Shown: piece after piece, positions 38,489-52,300 of the stretch
How the letters are laid out: every line of letters starts with the position of its first letter
Position numbering within the stretch: position 1 is the stretch's first letter
Source of the DNA: Marthasterias glacialis
Lineage: Eukaryota; Echinodermata; Asteroidea; Forcipulatida; Asteriidae
DNA: 64,000 bases
Assembly (NCBI GenBank): GCA_911728455.2
Contig: OU452228.1
Coordinates: 7,550,129-7,614,128 of the forward strand
Reading direction: 5' to 3'
The notes under the pieces: generated by a model
What the model was told of the DNA's origin: nothing
Database searches by the model: none
The model's input: only the letters and a program-made list of their open reading frames with translations
Position numbers and translations under genes: made by a program

Positions 38489-41400
38489 GCTTTACATGAC
38501 TACCTTGAACATTGTAACTTTATAATATATCACATTATAAACGGAATGCATTGCAATGCATTCAAAGAGCATGAATTCTGAAGATACATTATTATTATTT
38601 TTTTTTTTATATCTGATGCACAGTGGACTTGGCAGGGCCAATAAGAATATTTATGAAATAGCTGTGAACTTTGTCCATGCAAACCCGGACAATAATTTTG
38701 AAGATGTTCTGTTAACATTCCAGTGAAAATTTACTGAGTTTAGAGTAATAACAATAATAATGATAATAATTATATTTCATAAAAAAAATCTCTGGGCGCT
38801 TTAGGCCTACAAAAGAAATTATGCGGATATCGTGTATAAAATGTAACACTGTATGGACCTAATAATTTATATTTAAAAAAAACATTTCTGTCATTAAACT
38901 AACAAGTATTGAGAGAATTCTTCATGGTTGTAATTTATAATATTTAAGGAATAAAAAAAAAACACGAAAATTTAATGGTAATAAGAATCCGTCTCGTACA
39001 ATAAGCCGCTTTGGGAAAAAACCATAATGGGTGATTCCGACGAGGCAGTGGCGCCGGTGAACGAGTTTGTGGATGGTACATCATCGCTACATATTACTCG
39101 CTTGTTTTCTTTTTAAAAACTTCTTGTTAAGGTCGCTGCAGCACGACTCAAATTGCACATTGAAATAAACCACTCTTATTACACATACAAAAAAGGGATG
39201 TGTATTGGTCTAGGTATTCTTATTTTGTTCCATGATTCGGCTCTTCTAACTGCAAATGGCACGTTGTACATGACGGCATTTCATCAACCCCTACACACAA
39301 GCTAGTTTACACGTGGGAACACAATGCAAGCGCTTCCTGTAGACAACAAATACTGTTCCCCGTCCCCTTGCTTAAATATTTTATGACCAAAATCCCCGTT
39401 TTCCAATCCGTCCTTTCCAGCGTTGTATGACCGCCATAGTCCTTCCCAAAAGGAAATCCATAAAGTACACTGGAACCGCTGCCGGGCTATTTAGTAGGCG
39501 CTTTAAAAATTCAAGAGCTTGCTTGTTCGGAGAGTTCCTGTTGAATTGACTGAAGTGAGTGAATGCTTTCAGGTATATACTCTGGCCGTAGCAAATCTCA
39601 ATCACCTAGGGAGGGGTCCATGCCCACGACTCTTGCATGCTACACATACCCCAATTGGAATCTAGTTTCAAAGTAATGGAAAGCGGGGGGAAAGGTATTA
39701 CACAGCACCCAATGAATGATGAAACGTACGGAATTGAGTCATTTAGTGAGAGATGCTCAACTTGAAACTCAATTATAGTTAAAGACTTCTTGTGCCGAAC
39801 TTACAACTAATACATTTTGTTGTAACGCTTCGTGAATGGCCTGAAAGAAAAACAAATAGCAAAACCCTTTCTTTTTTCATGCTATATTACTAAACCACCA
39901 TAAACATCACATTTGAGGTGTCAACAAAACGATATACAACTTCGAATTATTTGACCAAAGATCGTAAAGTCTAAATTTTCCAAGTGTTCTCCTCAAGCTA
40001 AGGCGCATCGATTGAACATTGTCATGGAGCTTTTTCCCAATAGATAGATCGTTAGACTCCTCATACGAGTCCCCCATCTATCGATCCAAAGTTTATGCAA
40101 GACACACAGGAGAGAAATAAAGGCAGCTAACTAACCAATGAAACGGATATTGTGTGCAAAACACATTGCCCTCGATCGAGGCGATGTATAAGAACATTGC
40201 AAACAACGTATCATGTTCCGTGAATTGAACAGACTAAGAGCATTTTTGAAGGAGGTGTTACTGGAATCTCAGATGTGATTATGCACCAAATTCTTCAGTA
40301 TTGTCAGTTTAGTTTCAAACCCCCCTGAAAGTCTTAATCAAATTCAGGTAGGCCTATGTTGTGTTTGATTCAGTAACTGTTTTGAAAATGATCCCAGATA
40401 GCTTTCCATTATAAGGAGCAATTAAGCTTATCAATGCAAAATAATTTCAACTTCGTTGGACAATATTGTCTTATATTCAAAGATGCATTGATCAATACGG
40501 AAAGACAGCCGTTCGGCTGGAGTTTTCTCCAGGCTCATGGTACGATAATACGATCTACGATGGACCCCACCATGAATAAAACGACCAAGCACCGGGTAGT
40601 ACGCCGTGCAGCTGCACCCGTATATCCGCCACGCGCTGGCGCGGCACGATCCCGTCCAATACTATTGTCCGGTCACTCGCCAATACAATTGCAATTCTCG
40701 TTAGGCTGGAAAGAGTCATGGTTTTTTTGTTTTGAGAAAAGTGATACCGTGAAATTTGCCGACTATACACACGTGCTGTTGTTATTATTATTCTATTTTA
40801 TTTTTTATTTTTGCATCATTATGCCAGGATTATTTATTATTTTATACCGCGTAAATGTTGAGATATTGGGTGTTTCGGCCGTGTAGTCTGTAATAACGGT
40901 ACCGTTCCTTTCTATTTTATATATTTACTTGTTTGTTTTTGGTGTGTGCATTTTGTTCTAAGCTTCGATTGTCCAAGCATTACCGACTTGAAACAACGCA
41001 GGTAATTGATGCATTTTTTTATACCCTGTCTATTCAAACTCAACTTCCCGTTCCATGCACGCGTTTAATTATTTAAAAATGTCTCCTCAAGAAATATTTA
41101 TAGTAATAACAGGATTTATCGGACGTTTCTTTTTCTTTTTTTAAATGGACCCATTAAAACAAGTTTATAACCATCCACTTATCGAGTAGGGCCTTAATAT
41201 TAGCCTTCAGTAGATGAGTTTATATATTATATACAAAATACATTTTCAAACTACAATTGTTTGAAGCTATTTGCGGTCAATAATGCCATTGTTCCTGATA
41301 AATTATTTAGGCAACACAGTGTTCCACGCATGAGGACCTACGGAAGCCAGCACGCGAACTGTGGAGTGCAAATAACGGTTGACTGGCGGACTTGTGATAA

Positions 41401-42003
41401 GTGGCACGCGCCGTTACCGACGACGGCCCACACACATGACCGGCATGGAGTCACTACCGGTAAAACACTTCAAACGACCCCTGTAGATTCTTGAGTGAAG
41501 CTTCAGCAATACAGCTTTACCAACAAGGAGAATGAAACGCAGCAAAGTGTTGACTTCGGGGTATAGGAAGGGTTAACATCAATACGAAAATGTATCTAAA
41601 ACGACTACAGCTCCACCAAAATCCAAAGACTTTCACCAACATAATTAATCATCACTACAATAATGTTTTAATTTCTATACCCATGGTGGGAATGGATCAT
41701 CATTCATTGATTTCTTCCACATTAATCACATTTCAAAAACGAAAAGGACAAACAACTTGCTGGAAGGATGAGCCTACAGTCGCAGACAAGGCTACGACGT
41801 TTTCGATTAAGTATAAGAAGTAACATACCGGTACTACATTGCCTCGGTTGTTGGGAGACCAGAGTGCATACTTTCATGTAGATCAATCTCAAAAAGAAAA
41901 ATTCCACCAAAACTCCAACGACACTGCGGAATCTGTTCTGTCACTTCGTTTGTGAAACTTGCAAGTCTCCAAAACCACTGGCGGCCAAGAGCTGTATTTG
42001 ACA

Positions 42004-42023
42004 ACACACACACACACACACAC
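42004..42023. repeat. (AC)n microsatellite
   Basis: Ten uninterrupted AC units. Confidence 0.95.
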
Positions 42024-45000
42024 GCGTACCACGCCCGTTCGATATTCATAACTTTTATCCCAGCATGTAAGCCCATGGGCACGCATTTTGTGGGAAAAGA
42101 AAGATACACAAATGGCAAGTCCGCGGCTACGAGGCCTTTTAGTTTTAGCGGATCCATCGAAAAAGGCGCCTGGACAGTCGGGGCTACGCCTGTGCTTAGT
42201 ACGATGTGTCTCGTCGCGCACCGCGCCCGTCTAGCGCCCCGCTGCTCAAGGCGTGTACTTTGAGGATTAACCCAACGAACATTACCCCATCACAGCTTTT
42301 GTTCAGTATTATTAGAAGGAGCTTGATCGCATTACAACAAAAACTTGCCCGTGGTTAGAGGAAAGATACAGTTTCATTCGATTTTGAGCGGTTTTTCACT
42401 CCTGTGGCTGAGCTCATGTTAACCCGCTGTGAGTGCAAGAAGCATGTGGTGCGATTTATGTAGCCCGAGGCTATAGTGTAAGTTCATGTCGTTCCTATTC
42501 ATGCATATTATTATACAATACAAACACCAGTACCACTTCCCCACACAATCGTAGAAAATATCACTTTCCCGCTTTCAAGTTGTACTTTGTCATTTCGCCT
42601 GAGAAACTAAGCAGAAAGGAAGAGTTTCATTTTGATAATAAAACTAATTCAGGAGCCGCATCAAATGATAAGGCTATGAGTGAGTGAAAAATGCAAACTC
42701 AATAATCATGATTATTATTAGACCGGTACACAAAGTGCGGCAGCATCGACCTATGTTATTAGGCCTGTGTAACTTTGGTGACTTGTGTACACGGAAAGCC
42801 CAGGCATCAATACAGCGATCAGTCAAACCTTTTCATAAATATTTCAGCATCTGGACCGATTCTCACCATGTCGCGCTGACGGTATTGCCTATTCATCTGA
42901 TAGGCCCCATAAGAGCACACATACTTGAGGTCATAACCAAGGTAAACATATCATGACAGTATAACCGTTATGTTAAAAATGATACTACACTTGGCCTATA
43001 GCGGCCATAAATTGAAACTAGTCAACTAGTACAGGGTAGTCTTGAATCAGGATTTTCTCCTTTCTCAAAGAGTGAATGAGAAAACACGGGGAGATCATGT
43101 TTTTCTGCATGAAGTAATGTTCGATGGACAGAAGTGGCCCGCTATTTCTTACGGAGAAGCTCACCATTAGAAGAATGATACCGTAAGTGTGGCAGAAACA
43201 ATGGAGGCGTGAAAGGATGGGAGGGGTGGGGGCCAGTTGACGGATGATGGTGTAATGAAGCAATCACGTCATAAGGACGAAGGGTACGGTTGTATGCCAC
43301 AAAGAATGACGGGAGTAAGGCTGAAATGAGGACTGAATACAGTATCAGTATTATGAAACTGTATCAATAATGGCATCATGGACGGCACGAACTCATACAA
43401 AAGTTCATTGCAGGAAAAACATTAAATAACTTGATCACAGTGAATAAAATGACAATTAAAAACCTCAAATCCCACCCAGGTTCCTCTTCCACGGAACTAA
43501 GCATTATTTCATTGCTTTGTAGTTCAGTAAAACTGTCCTCAAGCCAAATCTCCTGGGCATCCCACGGCTCAAGGAGATGGTCAAGCCCGCTGGTGCAACA
43601 ACCTCGCACAAGGTCATTAACGCCTCAAGGGGTGTACCGTGTATTAAGATAGCCTTAGCTACCACTGCATTGCATTTGTTGAAGAAAAAAAACTAAGATA
43701 CTATTCAAAACTATTGCATGCCCCGCAGGGGTTGCTTTTTTAATGGCAAGGGTGATTTGTTCGGAACAGTTGAAGAGGCCGTAAGAGAAAATATAAAGTG
43801 AGTCTGGGAATAAGTGAAAAGTTGAAGTCGTGAACGAGGTGCATGGGCTACGGCACATGATTGGTCATTGGTTGAAATATTGCTTAATGCGCATTAAACC
43901 AATGAACAAAATCTACAACGGAGGCCAGTACTGCTGAGATGGGGTCCAGTGGGTGTGGGTTGGGGCGACAACTTAGTTTAATGTATTTCAAAATATAAAT
44001 TTAAGGTTCTGTTTGTTTAAAGTGACGTATAAATTAAGCGTATGGTCCTAAGTACAGCGATCGCTTTATTCCCAATGATAAAAACATGTCACCCTATATG
44101 CCTTTGCTAATAATAACTATACAGTAAAAATAAAAACATTAAAACATAATAATGTACAAATTATGAAAGTACTTAGATCAAAAAAGGTGCAGGGTGAATA
44201 GTGGTTGACATTTTGAACTTCAGGTAACGTTTTTTTCCCTTCTTTTTCGCATTGAAATCTCTCATCGTTTAATTTTGACCTGTCTTGTATACTTTATGTC
44301 AGTTCACTAGGTTGAAAAAAAAACTATCATTTGGATATTTTTAAAGGAGAGAATAATATAATGTCACCTTTACTGACATGATGACACAATGATAAATTAT
44401 CAATCACCAATGAGCGACCCGTTGCCTGCGGCACTTTGCCGGTTTGGGGCAAACCATGATGCCAGTCCCGGAAATCTCTTTAGATATTGTCGTCAAACAA
44501 ACTAAGTTGCATTTTAATTTCAATGCAATCGGATGTACCTTATGTCACATCACACATGCTCCGAAATAAGACATCCCTATTAAGCAGGAATCACGCCAAT
44601 TTAACAACTGGTATATCGTGCACAATTTGTTCAACAAATTGGAATTGGAAAGTTAACTCGAAGTTTCCAAAATTAAAAAAAGTTAATGTTTTGAGGTAAA
44701 CAGAAAAGCACTGGCCTTACAGTATTGTCCATGACCCAATCATGTTACAACATTCAACTCGTGTTTGGGTTTTGATCATTACGGATAGTAAAAAGGCATG
44801 CGTTGCCTGATAGGATAGAAAAGTGCAACCTGGCATGTGCACATTAAATACAGCATCCGGATCAACCGTTATAATCTCTTATGAGGGTTTTGCCGTCGCA
44901 GATGTGGTAGCTATAGTGTTCACCGGCCCCCTCAATTCAATCGTACCGGGTATCGTAGCACTTAAATCCCCTCCACTTTATGCTCCGGTGTCTGGGGAAC

Positions 45001-46756
45001 CGAATTATACCATAGATTAATTTTGACCATGGACAATAGCCTCTATACTGGTGCCTTTATTCAGAGTTCCTGTACGGGCGGCAACTTCTGACACCAACGG
45101 ATACTTAAATTGTTTTCGCCTATTATTGCTTGTGGTCTGTTCTGAGCATGGAGGGTTTTCCTCCACGCTCCATGAGAGGGGCCACTGAATGGAGAGTGTG
45201 ACCTGTGGTTGAGCTAAGTTGTTTTAGGTAGCAACGTGAACCAAGTCTTACAATCTGGGTGTTTCCTCATAAAATTAGGGGGAGGGTGCCTTCGTCCGGA
45301 ATCAGGGAACGGTAAAACAAACGGACAGTGCAACGCCTGGAACTACCTTAAAATCTGATTCTGGTTAGGCATCGGCCCTATCGGAGGATTGAAGCAACTC
45401 GAAAAACACACGCACACTTCAAATCTAAAGTCGGTGAATTATTTTTGATTTTACAATATTAAAAAGCATATGGAGTACAATAATTTCCACGCATTTATTG
45501 GTATTGGTGTTCCACGGTATAGGAGGGATTTCTCTCTTTAAATGCAGAGTATACTTCAAGTCTATTGTAGGTGTGCTTGAAGTTCAAAATCAAGCTATTG
45601 AAGACATTTGAAACATGTAATGAAGAAAATTATAAGAACATTTTTTTACCCGTGTGTTCAAACCAAATGTGCATTCGCACTAAAAAAAAGGGCCGAGATT
45701 TGATCATATTCATATGATTTGGGAAAAAATATCCGCATGAAATATTCAAAACCTTTACGGAGATTATCGCAGCCCCCAAGAAATTCGACTAACTTTAGAG
45801 TTTGATGAGAATTTCATGGGCGAAGCGGGTGCTTTCTAGAGGTTTGAACGAAAGGCGCTTCTGGCACTGGAAAATGAAAAGAAAGAAAATCCTTCTTTAA
45901 TCCATGAAAAAAAAAATCTCAGAAAGTCGGTACCTTATCGATAATTCATGGAGTCGGTGCGAAGCTTTGGCGAGACGGTAAAATGCCTTGGCATGTGTCA
46001 CGGAGCAAGGGACGGGTGAAACTGCGCATATCTCACGGGAGCTCTGACGGGCCCTTCCAGCATTCTGAGAGATGAAGAGACCCCATGACAGTATACTGTG
46101 AAGTTTGCTCTTTTCAAAAAGTACTCGTATTATCGACAGGGTTTTACATAGGTTGAGCCATGGTCTATAAACAAAATAGCAACTGGACAAAAGTTCAATG
46201 GTTTCCTTTTACGAAGGTTTCCCATTTGAAATTAGAACAACATGCAATTAGAGATTAACTGTTTTCTTTTATGCGAGTTGATTTCGTTGCGCCCGCTCTT
46301 TCTCTATATTGAAGTTATAACAGTCAGATCAAACGTCACTCTTTAAAAATCGAAACACATTTTTGCATCACAATGTGTCTGGTCGGGATCAGGCAATTAT
46401 TTAATTATCCCTCCTAAAATCCAATAACTTGATGATCGGGTGGGACTAACAATTAAGGACTACACAGCACTTTGGTCAGTTGCTCAACTAACAACAATAC
46501 AATGCTGGCAAGTGAGGTGTGTTTCATCAATATACCGTTATTTTGCAGCATGGAAGCCTTTTTGTCTTTTCGCGTGGCCTAGTTTTGTATTTCATTTATG
46601 AAATTGGTTAACGGGAATAAGAAGTGGCTTTGGTTGTGTCAAAAACAGCTGCGTGTCTCAACTATCCCTTCATTTAACTTAATGCATTGACGGTTTTAGT
46701 TTCTTAAGGGTAGATGAGTAAGGAGTGGGAAGTAGAGAGATGGGAGGGAGTGAGAA

Positions 46757-46777
46757 CGAGAGAGAGAGAGAGAGAGG
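46757..46777. repeat. (GA)n microsatellite
   Basis: About ten GA units within a wider purine-rich strand (46728-46790). Confidence 0.9.
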
Positions 46778-47422
46778 GGAGGGAGCGGGCTTTTTAGGAA
46801 GAGAAAGGCAACATTTCAAATTAAACTACGAGATGGATAACACTGATGAAAAAATAGGTTTTACAGCAACCTAATCGTATAACTGCCTCAATAGAAGTTC
46901 AATAAAAATTTTAAGTTTTTTTGTTTTTTGTTTTTGGTGTAGTCGCTGTTGTTGTTGTTGTTTTTGTTTTGTTTTTTTGGAGGGGATTTATTCATCTTTG
47001 TGTTGAGTCTCATCCTAAGATTTTAAAGTTGAGTTAGACTTCATTCTCTCTACCTGCCTTTTACACTCGGCACTATCAAGATAATACATTTTTCGTTATG
47101 GTCAAAGGATCATCTTCTGGCGTATGGGCGTCAATTTTTCATGAGCTTCAGTTTTAAACCGACTCCATTATACCTGGAATATCAAACTGAGACTACTCAC
47201 GTGTAACGTGTGGAAAGATACAGCGACTGCAACAAATTCTTTAGAGTGGCTTTTCTCGCCTCTATAGTTCCATTTTACCGACCACGTTATTTTTTTCTCG
47301 CAAATTTCTCCATTTTCAAGGGCGTCCATTGTCACGCGCTTTATTAAAAATTGATGCTAATTGCTTATTTCTGTAAGCCCACCTTTTGCTAGATTGGAAG
47401 TATTTCGCATACGGAGGTTACA

Positions 47423-47452
47423 TTTTTTTTTTTTTTTTTTTTGGGGGGGGGG
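47423..47452. repeat. T20-G10 homopolymer junction
   Basis: Twenty T followed directly by ten G; prone to sequencing and assembly length error. Confidence 0.9.
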
Positions 47453-47810
47453 TTTCCTTCTTTTATAAAGTCTCTTTGAAAAATTGAAAGTTTTCCTTAT
47501 CTCGAGGCTAAACTATTAAAAGTTTGATTACGGTCATGTAACATTGGCAAAATAACGGGTTTCTGCGGGATGGTTCGCTCAAATTAATATAACGTGGCTT
47601 CAAAATAATCACAATTTGATGCAATTTATACGGTGAAAACATGTTACCGTATGAATTATTAGTATTATGAAAAACAAAACGGTTTATATCCGTCGTATTA
47701 TATAAATGTTATCAATAGTAGTTTTCCTTGATATCCCCTGACAGACCCCGGTACGTGTTCGTAGTTTCAGTTAAACATAATATGATGGTTATGTATACGC
47801 AATGCCGTCC

Positions 47811-47991
47811 CAGGCGTGATTGCTTCGTTCTTGAAATAGCAAGGGGCACCAAGGCATTTTCTTCTTGATAAAGGGCACCTCTATATGAGAAAATTGTCAA
47901 TTTGTACTGGAACATTTCGAGGGCACCAAGGCATGGCCAGGGGAAACGGAGGCAATCGCCTCCGCTCTTCCTCCGTGAAATATCCGGCCTG
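47811..47991 (-). mobile_element. MITE family C, copy 3
   Basis: Inverted relative to the 11643 and 17556 copies. In plus orientation: CAGGCGTGATTGCTTCGTTC at the left, GGGCACCAAGGCAT in the middle, and CCTCCGTGAAATATCCGGCC at the right end. Confidence 0.85.
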
Positions 47992-48430
47992 CCACTGGTA
48001 TGTGGTTCCCAAAGATTGGCTTGTCCTAATGGGTTGTCATCTCAGACCAGTGGAGATCAACAATGGAGAACCAATGTACCTAAGTATTACCCCCTTATTA
48101 AAAACAATATGTAACAACTGGGAAGAGCTTGTATCAATTAAATATGCCACTTATTGACGCAGAGTAATTAGAGTGAATTAGAAATAGCTCCATATCCAAG
48201 GACATCTGCGGTATCCCTTTATATATACAAAGGTAATGTTTTGGCAATCGCTCATTTAAAAAAAACCCCGAAATTATGCGTGCTTGGAAATTGCTTTGGT
48301 GATAATCACTGAAATGGGGAGGATATAAGCCTGACTTGTTACTACACGAGGCTTGATAATGTGCTAATGTGATCGCCGATGATTGGTGTTGCGTGTTTGT
48401 TGTCTGACAGACCGGGACCGTTTGATCTTC
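47992..48430. other. Intergenic, no gene seen
   Basis: Non-coding sequence between two repeats; nothing recognised. Confidence 0.5.
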
Positions 48431-48432
48431 AC

Positions 48433-48513
48433 AGCGGCGAAACTATGGGAAAATTTAATGGGGGCACAAGAAGGGTTCACCATTTTTTTCTAGGGGGCAC
48501 TTTTGGTCACTGG
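48433..48513. mobile_element. hAT-type element end fragment
   Basis: CAGCGGCGAAACTATGGGAA, then GGGGGCACAAG, CACCATTTTTTTCTAGGG and GGGCACTTTTGG follow, in order, the reverse complement of the right end of the 4064-4423 element. Only about 80 bp remain. Confidence 0.65.
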
Positions 48514-48837
48514 TATTCTTGCTAAGACCCTTTACTATTTTTGTACATCTGACATAGAGGTAAAACAAATACATTGTCTGCCTGTAGTAAAAAAAATAGT
48601 TTTAAAAACATTGAACTTTAGTACATAAAAATGTAAACACGCTCGACATCCTCCATAGGAAAGGGTGGTACGGTACACGATGACTAATGCATTTAGTTTA
48701 TTCGATCGAGGCTTTTCTTGCTCGAAATCTGTGAAACATATTACAGAGTTTGTACCAGAGACCTTCAAGTGGCTGAATAAAGCCAGTAAGGACAGCTCCG
48801 GCAAGTCTTGAAAATTGTAAAAGTACCGTATAAATGT

Positions 48838-49391
48838 GCACATTGTGTACAGCGCACGACGGAACGTTAGGCCAGACGACCGCGATCACCACACACTTTT
48901 CATCACAAAAATTTCAAAGTTTTGAAGCTGAAATCCTCCAAAGAAATTGCTTTCCAAAACTGTGTGATTCCTTTGCCTATTTGAAATTCCGCAAGGCTAG
49001 GTATTAATGCTCACTTTTCCAACGTTGTTTATCCTTTTTTACAGTGATTTAGGCCAACATTACAAACATAATAACACACGGGTGGCTACATAATACTATT
49101 AATAGTCGTCCGACGCCGGTAGTGCTTGGCTAAAAAAAACTCTTTTTAGTAGAATCCTGTTAAATTATGAAACAGAGATGTGATTTAAATTAATGCCACA
49201 ACATACTACTTTACATAAAGGGGCTGATTAACTAATTCATCTCTTAGCAAAAGTAAAATCGACTGTTTTCGTACTCACTCTGTGTCACGGCCTATGCTTT
49301 TACACTTATTTTTTTCATCAGCTGTATGACGTCATACCCAATAGAGGGTCACGTGACCGCATGTAAACATTGTGGCGCAATCGGTCTCTTA
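48838..49391 (+). repeat. Dispersed repeat family A, copy 3
   Basis: Close match to 8797-9345 over its whole length, with a few small indels (an extra TACTATTAATAG-type segment near 49094). The high similarity suggests a recently active family. Confidence 0.88.
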
Positions 49392-52300
49392 TGGTGAGAT
49401 GATGTGATGACAAAATGTTTCAACAACACCAAACCACAAACACTTTTGCAAACTCCATCACAGCGGGGGTGATTGATTAAAGTCATGGCCGGAGCAAGAA
49501 GCAGATAAACTTTTCGGTTCGAATTGAGTTGATATTAGTGTATAGCATGCGTACCCAATAAAGAGATACCGGTATGAGATACAAATAACACACGCATGCC
49601 ATTGTGGCAATTTCTGAAGAAAAACAAACTTCTTGTGATGGAACTCGAAACTTATATACACAAGTGCAATTTTTTGGTTCTCAAACTTAGTGGTTTATTA
49701 TTTTTTTTGTCACCTGGTCACCCAAAATCAACAACTCAACTCAGTCTTTCCATATGGTTTATATGGCTCACACTGTTATGTATGCCTATACGTGAGAATC
49801 CATGATAAAATAGCTAGAGCGCCCCCAGTATAGCAGTCCTTTCTGGGCTGGCTGAAGACTGTGAACACAGTGCGTGAAGAATCCATAATACCGAATAAGA
49901 AACTATATATTCCAAGGAGATTATCAGAAAATCATACAAGATAGTATATTATAATGATATAAGGACGGAGTTCTTGGATAAGCGGAACTATTCTGGTTAT
50001 GAAAGGTTTTTAGTAAGAAAATAATCCTTAAAATCTCCTCAATTTCAAATCTATTTAAACCTCTTATCAAAGTCACGGGACTGAAAATGAGTACTTTTTA
50101 TGTTCCATGGAAATAAAGTCTTTCAAGGTTTGATAATCTGCGGAGAATAAGAAACTTTGAGTTTTGATTACTATGAAAGAGGAATATAGAGGATCATGGA
50201 GTGGAAAGGCCACTAGCTCCACAATCCTGTCATCCGTAAAACTCTTATTTACTTCTCCCCTAAAAACTGGTGTTAGTGTAGGACAGTAACCCTTTCTTGA
50301 CGAATCAAGCATTCATACATTGTGACAAATACAAACGCTTCCGCAAGAGGGTTTTTCACACATACCAGGCACCCCTGGGTCCTACTGTTGTGCCCGGGCA
50401 CAGACCATCTGTGGAGGTTCCATACTACCCGTCCCTCTATGGTGATGGTGTTATCATTATATATAGACTCTCTCCCCCGGTATCGCTTTGGATGGTGATG
50501 CGGCGAGTGCACGCTGGAGATGTAGGTAAAAGAAACGAGGTCGACGATAATAAATAGCGGGCAAGATATCGGTCTGTTCATTTTCAATAATTCCCCATAG
50601 GTGGGCGCCGCAAGGGAGGGTCGATTCGAACGGCCGGGTCTACGGCATTGGACCTGGTTCTCTTAATTTAAAGGAACAGTCAAGCCCTCAATGCGCAGGT
50701 CAATGTATCGCGATGGGAATGAATGAACCAAAAAACAAAAAGATCCAAATCCTGGCTACTCCATCTTGTGGCCATTCTCTAAAGGTAACCTCGTGCATTT
50801 TCTTTTACTACTGAATTGCCTCCAGTCGCATCGCTTGTGTCCGACAATTGGACTTACCAGTGGAAAAAATGTTGTGGGAGAAGTTACAGTTCATGACTCT
50901 TTAAAATAGCTGCAAAGCATCTTTAAATTAAATACCTTGCGTACAGGCAGCGGGGAAAAAATTCATGCACGTACTCGATCGCCGGGCGCACCGCTGACGG
51001 CCGCGCCGGACCCCAACGGTCGTACGTGTTCATTTCATACATGACTGACTTCATAAAGTCAGTGCCAAACTGGCTGTATTCTGGGTCTGTTTTGTGTATC
51101 ATTCCCACAAGTCCCTGATTAATTAGCATACAGTTAGTGGTAAGCCTTAGCTCCCCCTCTCAAAGTGTGAAAAGACCTGGTACTGCATTCTGGTCTATAA
51201 TTTTTTGGGGGAATTAGCTACACACCACTGCTTTACGCGAACGGGTGCAGAAAATAAATTAGGGACTAGAGGATCCACCTCTTCGGGCAAGATGAGCTGG
51301 GAGATTGTTTACTTTGGGATTAAGATTGGGATGGGCACTATTGCTTCATTTAACTGAAAAGTACAACTTACAGAATAGCCTAACGGTTTTTTTTTTAACT
51401 TTAGGATTCTAGCATGGACGGTAGGTTGACACAACTTTTTGAGATGAATCATTCAAGCATGCTAATAATGAAGTGTTAATGATCATAACCGTGAACGAAT
51501 TGTAAGTTTTCCTAGAGTTATTTTTTACATCAAATGACGTCACGGCTGCCTAAATTACGACGTTAACTTACTTGACACATAACACGTAAAGAGAACGGGT
51601 CAGAAACGTAGTCATAGCAGATTTGAGTCACAGAAACTCACCTCAGTCAAAACTATATTCTACATTCCTTGCTTAAAATGGATGAGTAGTTTGTCAAACC
51701 TTCACAATTCAGGGATGTTGTGTACTTTCAAATTATCTCTATTGGCGAACAAGCTTAACCCTGATTGGTCCAAACTTTCTACTATCAACGGAATCGCCCT
51801 GGAAGAGTGGCTATGACAAGCTCACGACCAACCTCGTAAAGTCATGATTGAAACATTTATTGCATCATGTGCACGATTTAGAGAACACGTGCGGAAAGAT
51901 GACATTTGTGATAATGTGTGTGATTTATGTCATAACATTAAACTTACAGAACAAACACCGGAAAGCCAGCCGACATGTTGATCACCACATTGAGATGAAC
52001 CAGTGACAGTAAAACAAACAAAAAAGGTCGTTGCACAACCGTTCATGTTCTCGTCACGTGACTTACAACATAAATGATTGTACCCTATTCCCATCAACAA
52101 CGACTTAAATATATCTGTGACAACTACGGAAGTACAGGGACAGCCTTCATGTTTCAAGTTGTTACAACACCCGTTATCACCCTGTCTCCCACAGCTATGA
52201 GCTTTGTTCGTTCACCTGTCCCTACGCTTGCTCCATCGATTCGACTTTCCGTTTAGGATACGGGGTTTGACTCAATGCGGATGTCATCTTTTCAGATGAC

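Larger units (their letters stand above)
38489..47810. other. OBI1-POU4 intergenic region, central part
   Basis: More than 9 kb with no recognised exon or transposon, only simple repeats at 42004-42023 and 46757-46777. An inverted POU4-type site, ATTATGCAC, is at 40278-40286. Low repeat density in an otherwise repeat-rich window is compatible with a constrained regulatory landscape. Frames such as 40434-40886 look random. Confidence 0.5.

Noticed and set aside
40434..40886. 150-codon plus-strand gene
   Set aside because: Ends in a low-complexity FYFIFYF run from an AT tract; no domain and no supporting splice sites.
45138..45175. Regulatory hairpin (CATGGAG ... CTCCATG)
   Set aside because: The stem is short, with competing pairings; no copy elsewhere in the window and no link to a transcript.
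50600..50690. tRNA gene on the minus strand (GTTCGAATC box)
   Set aside because: The T-stem does not pair, and I could not fit a D-arm or acceptor stem.
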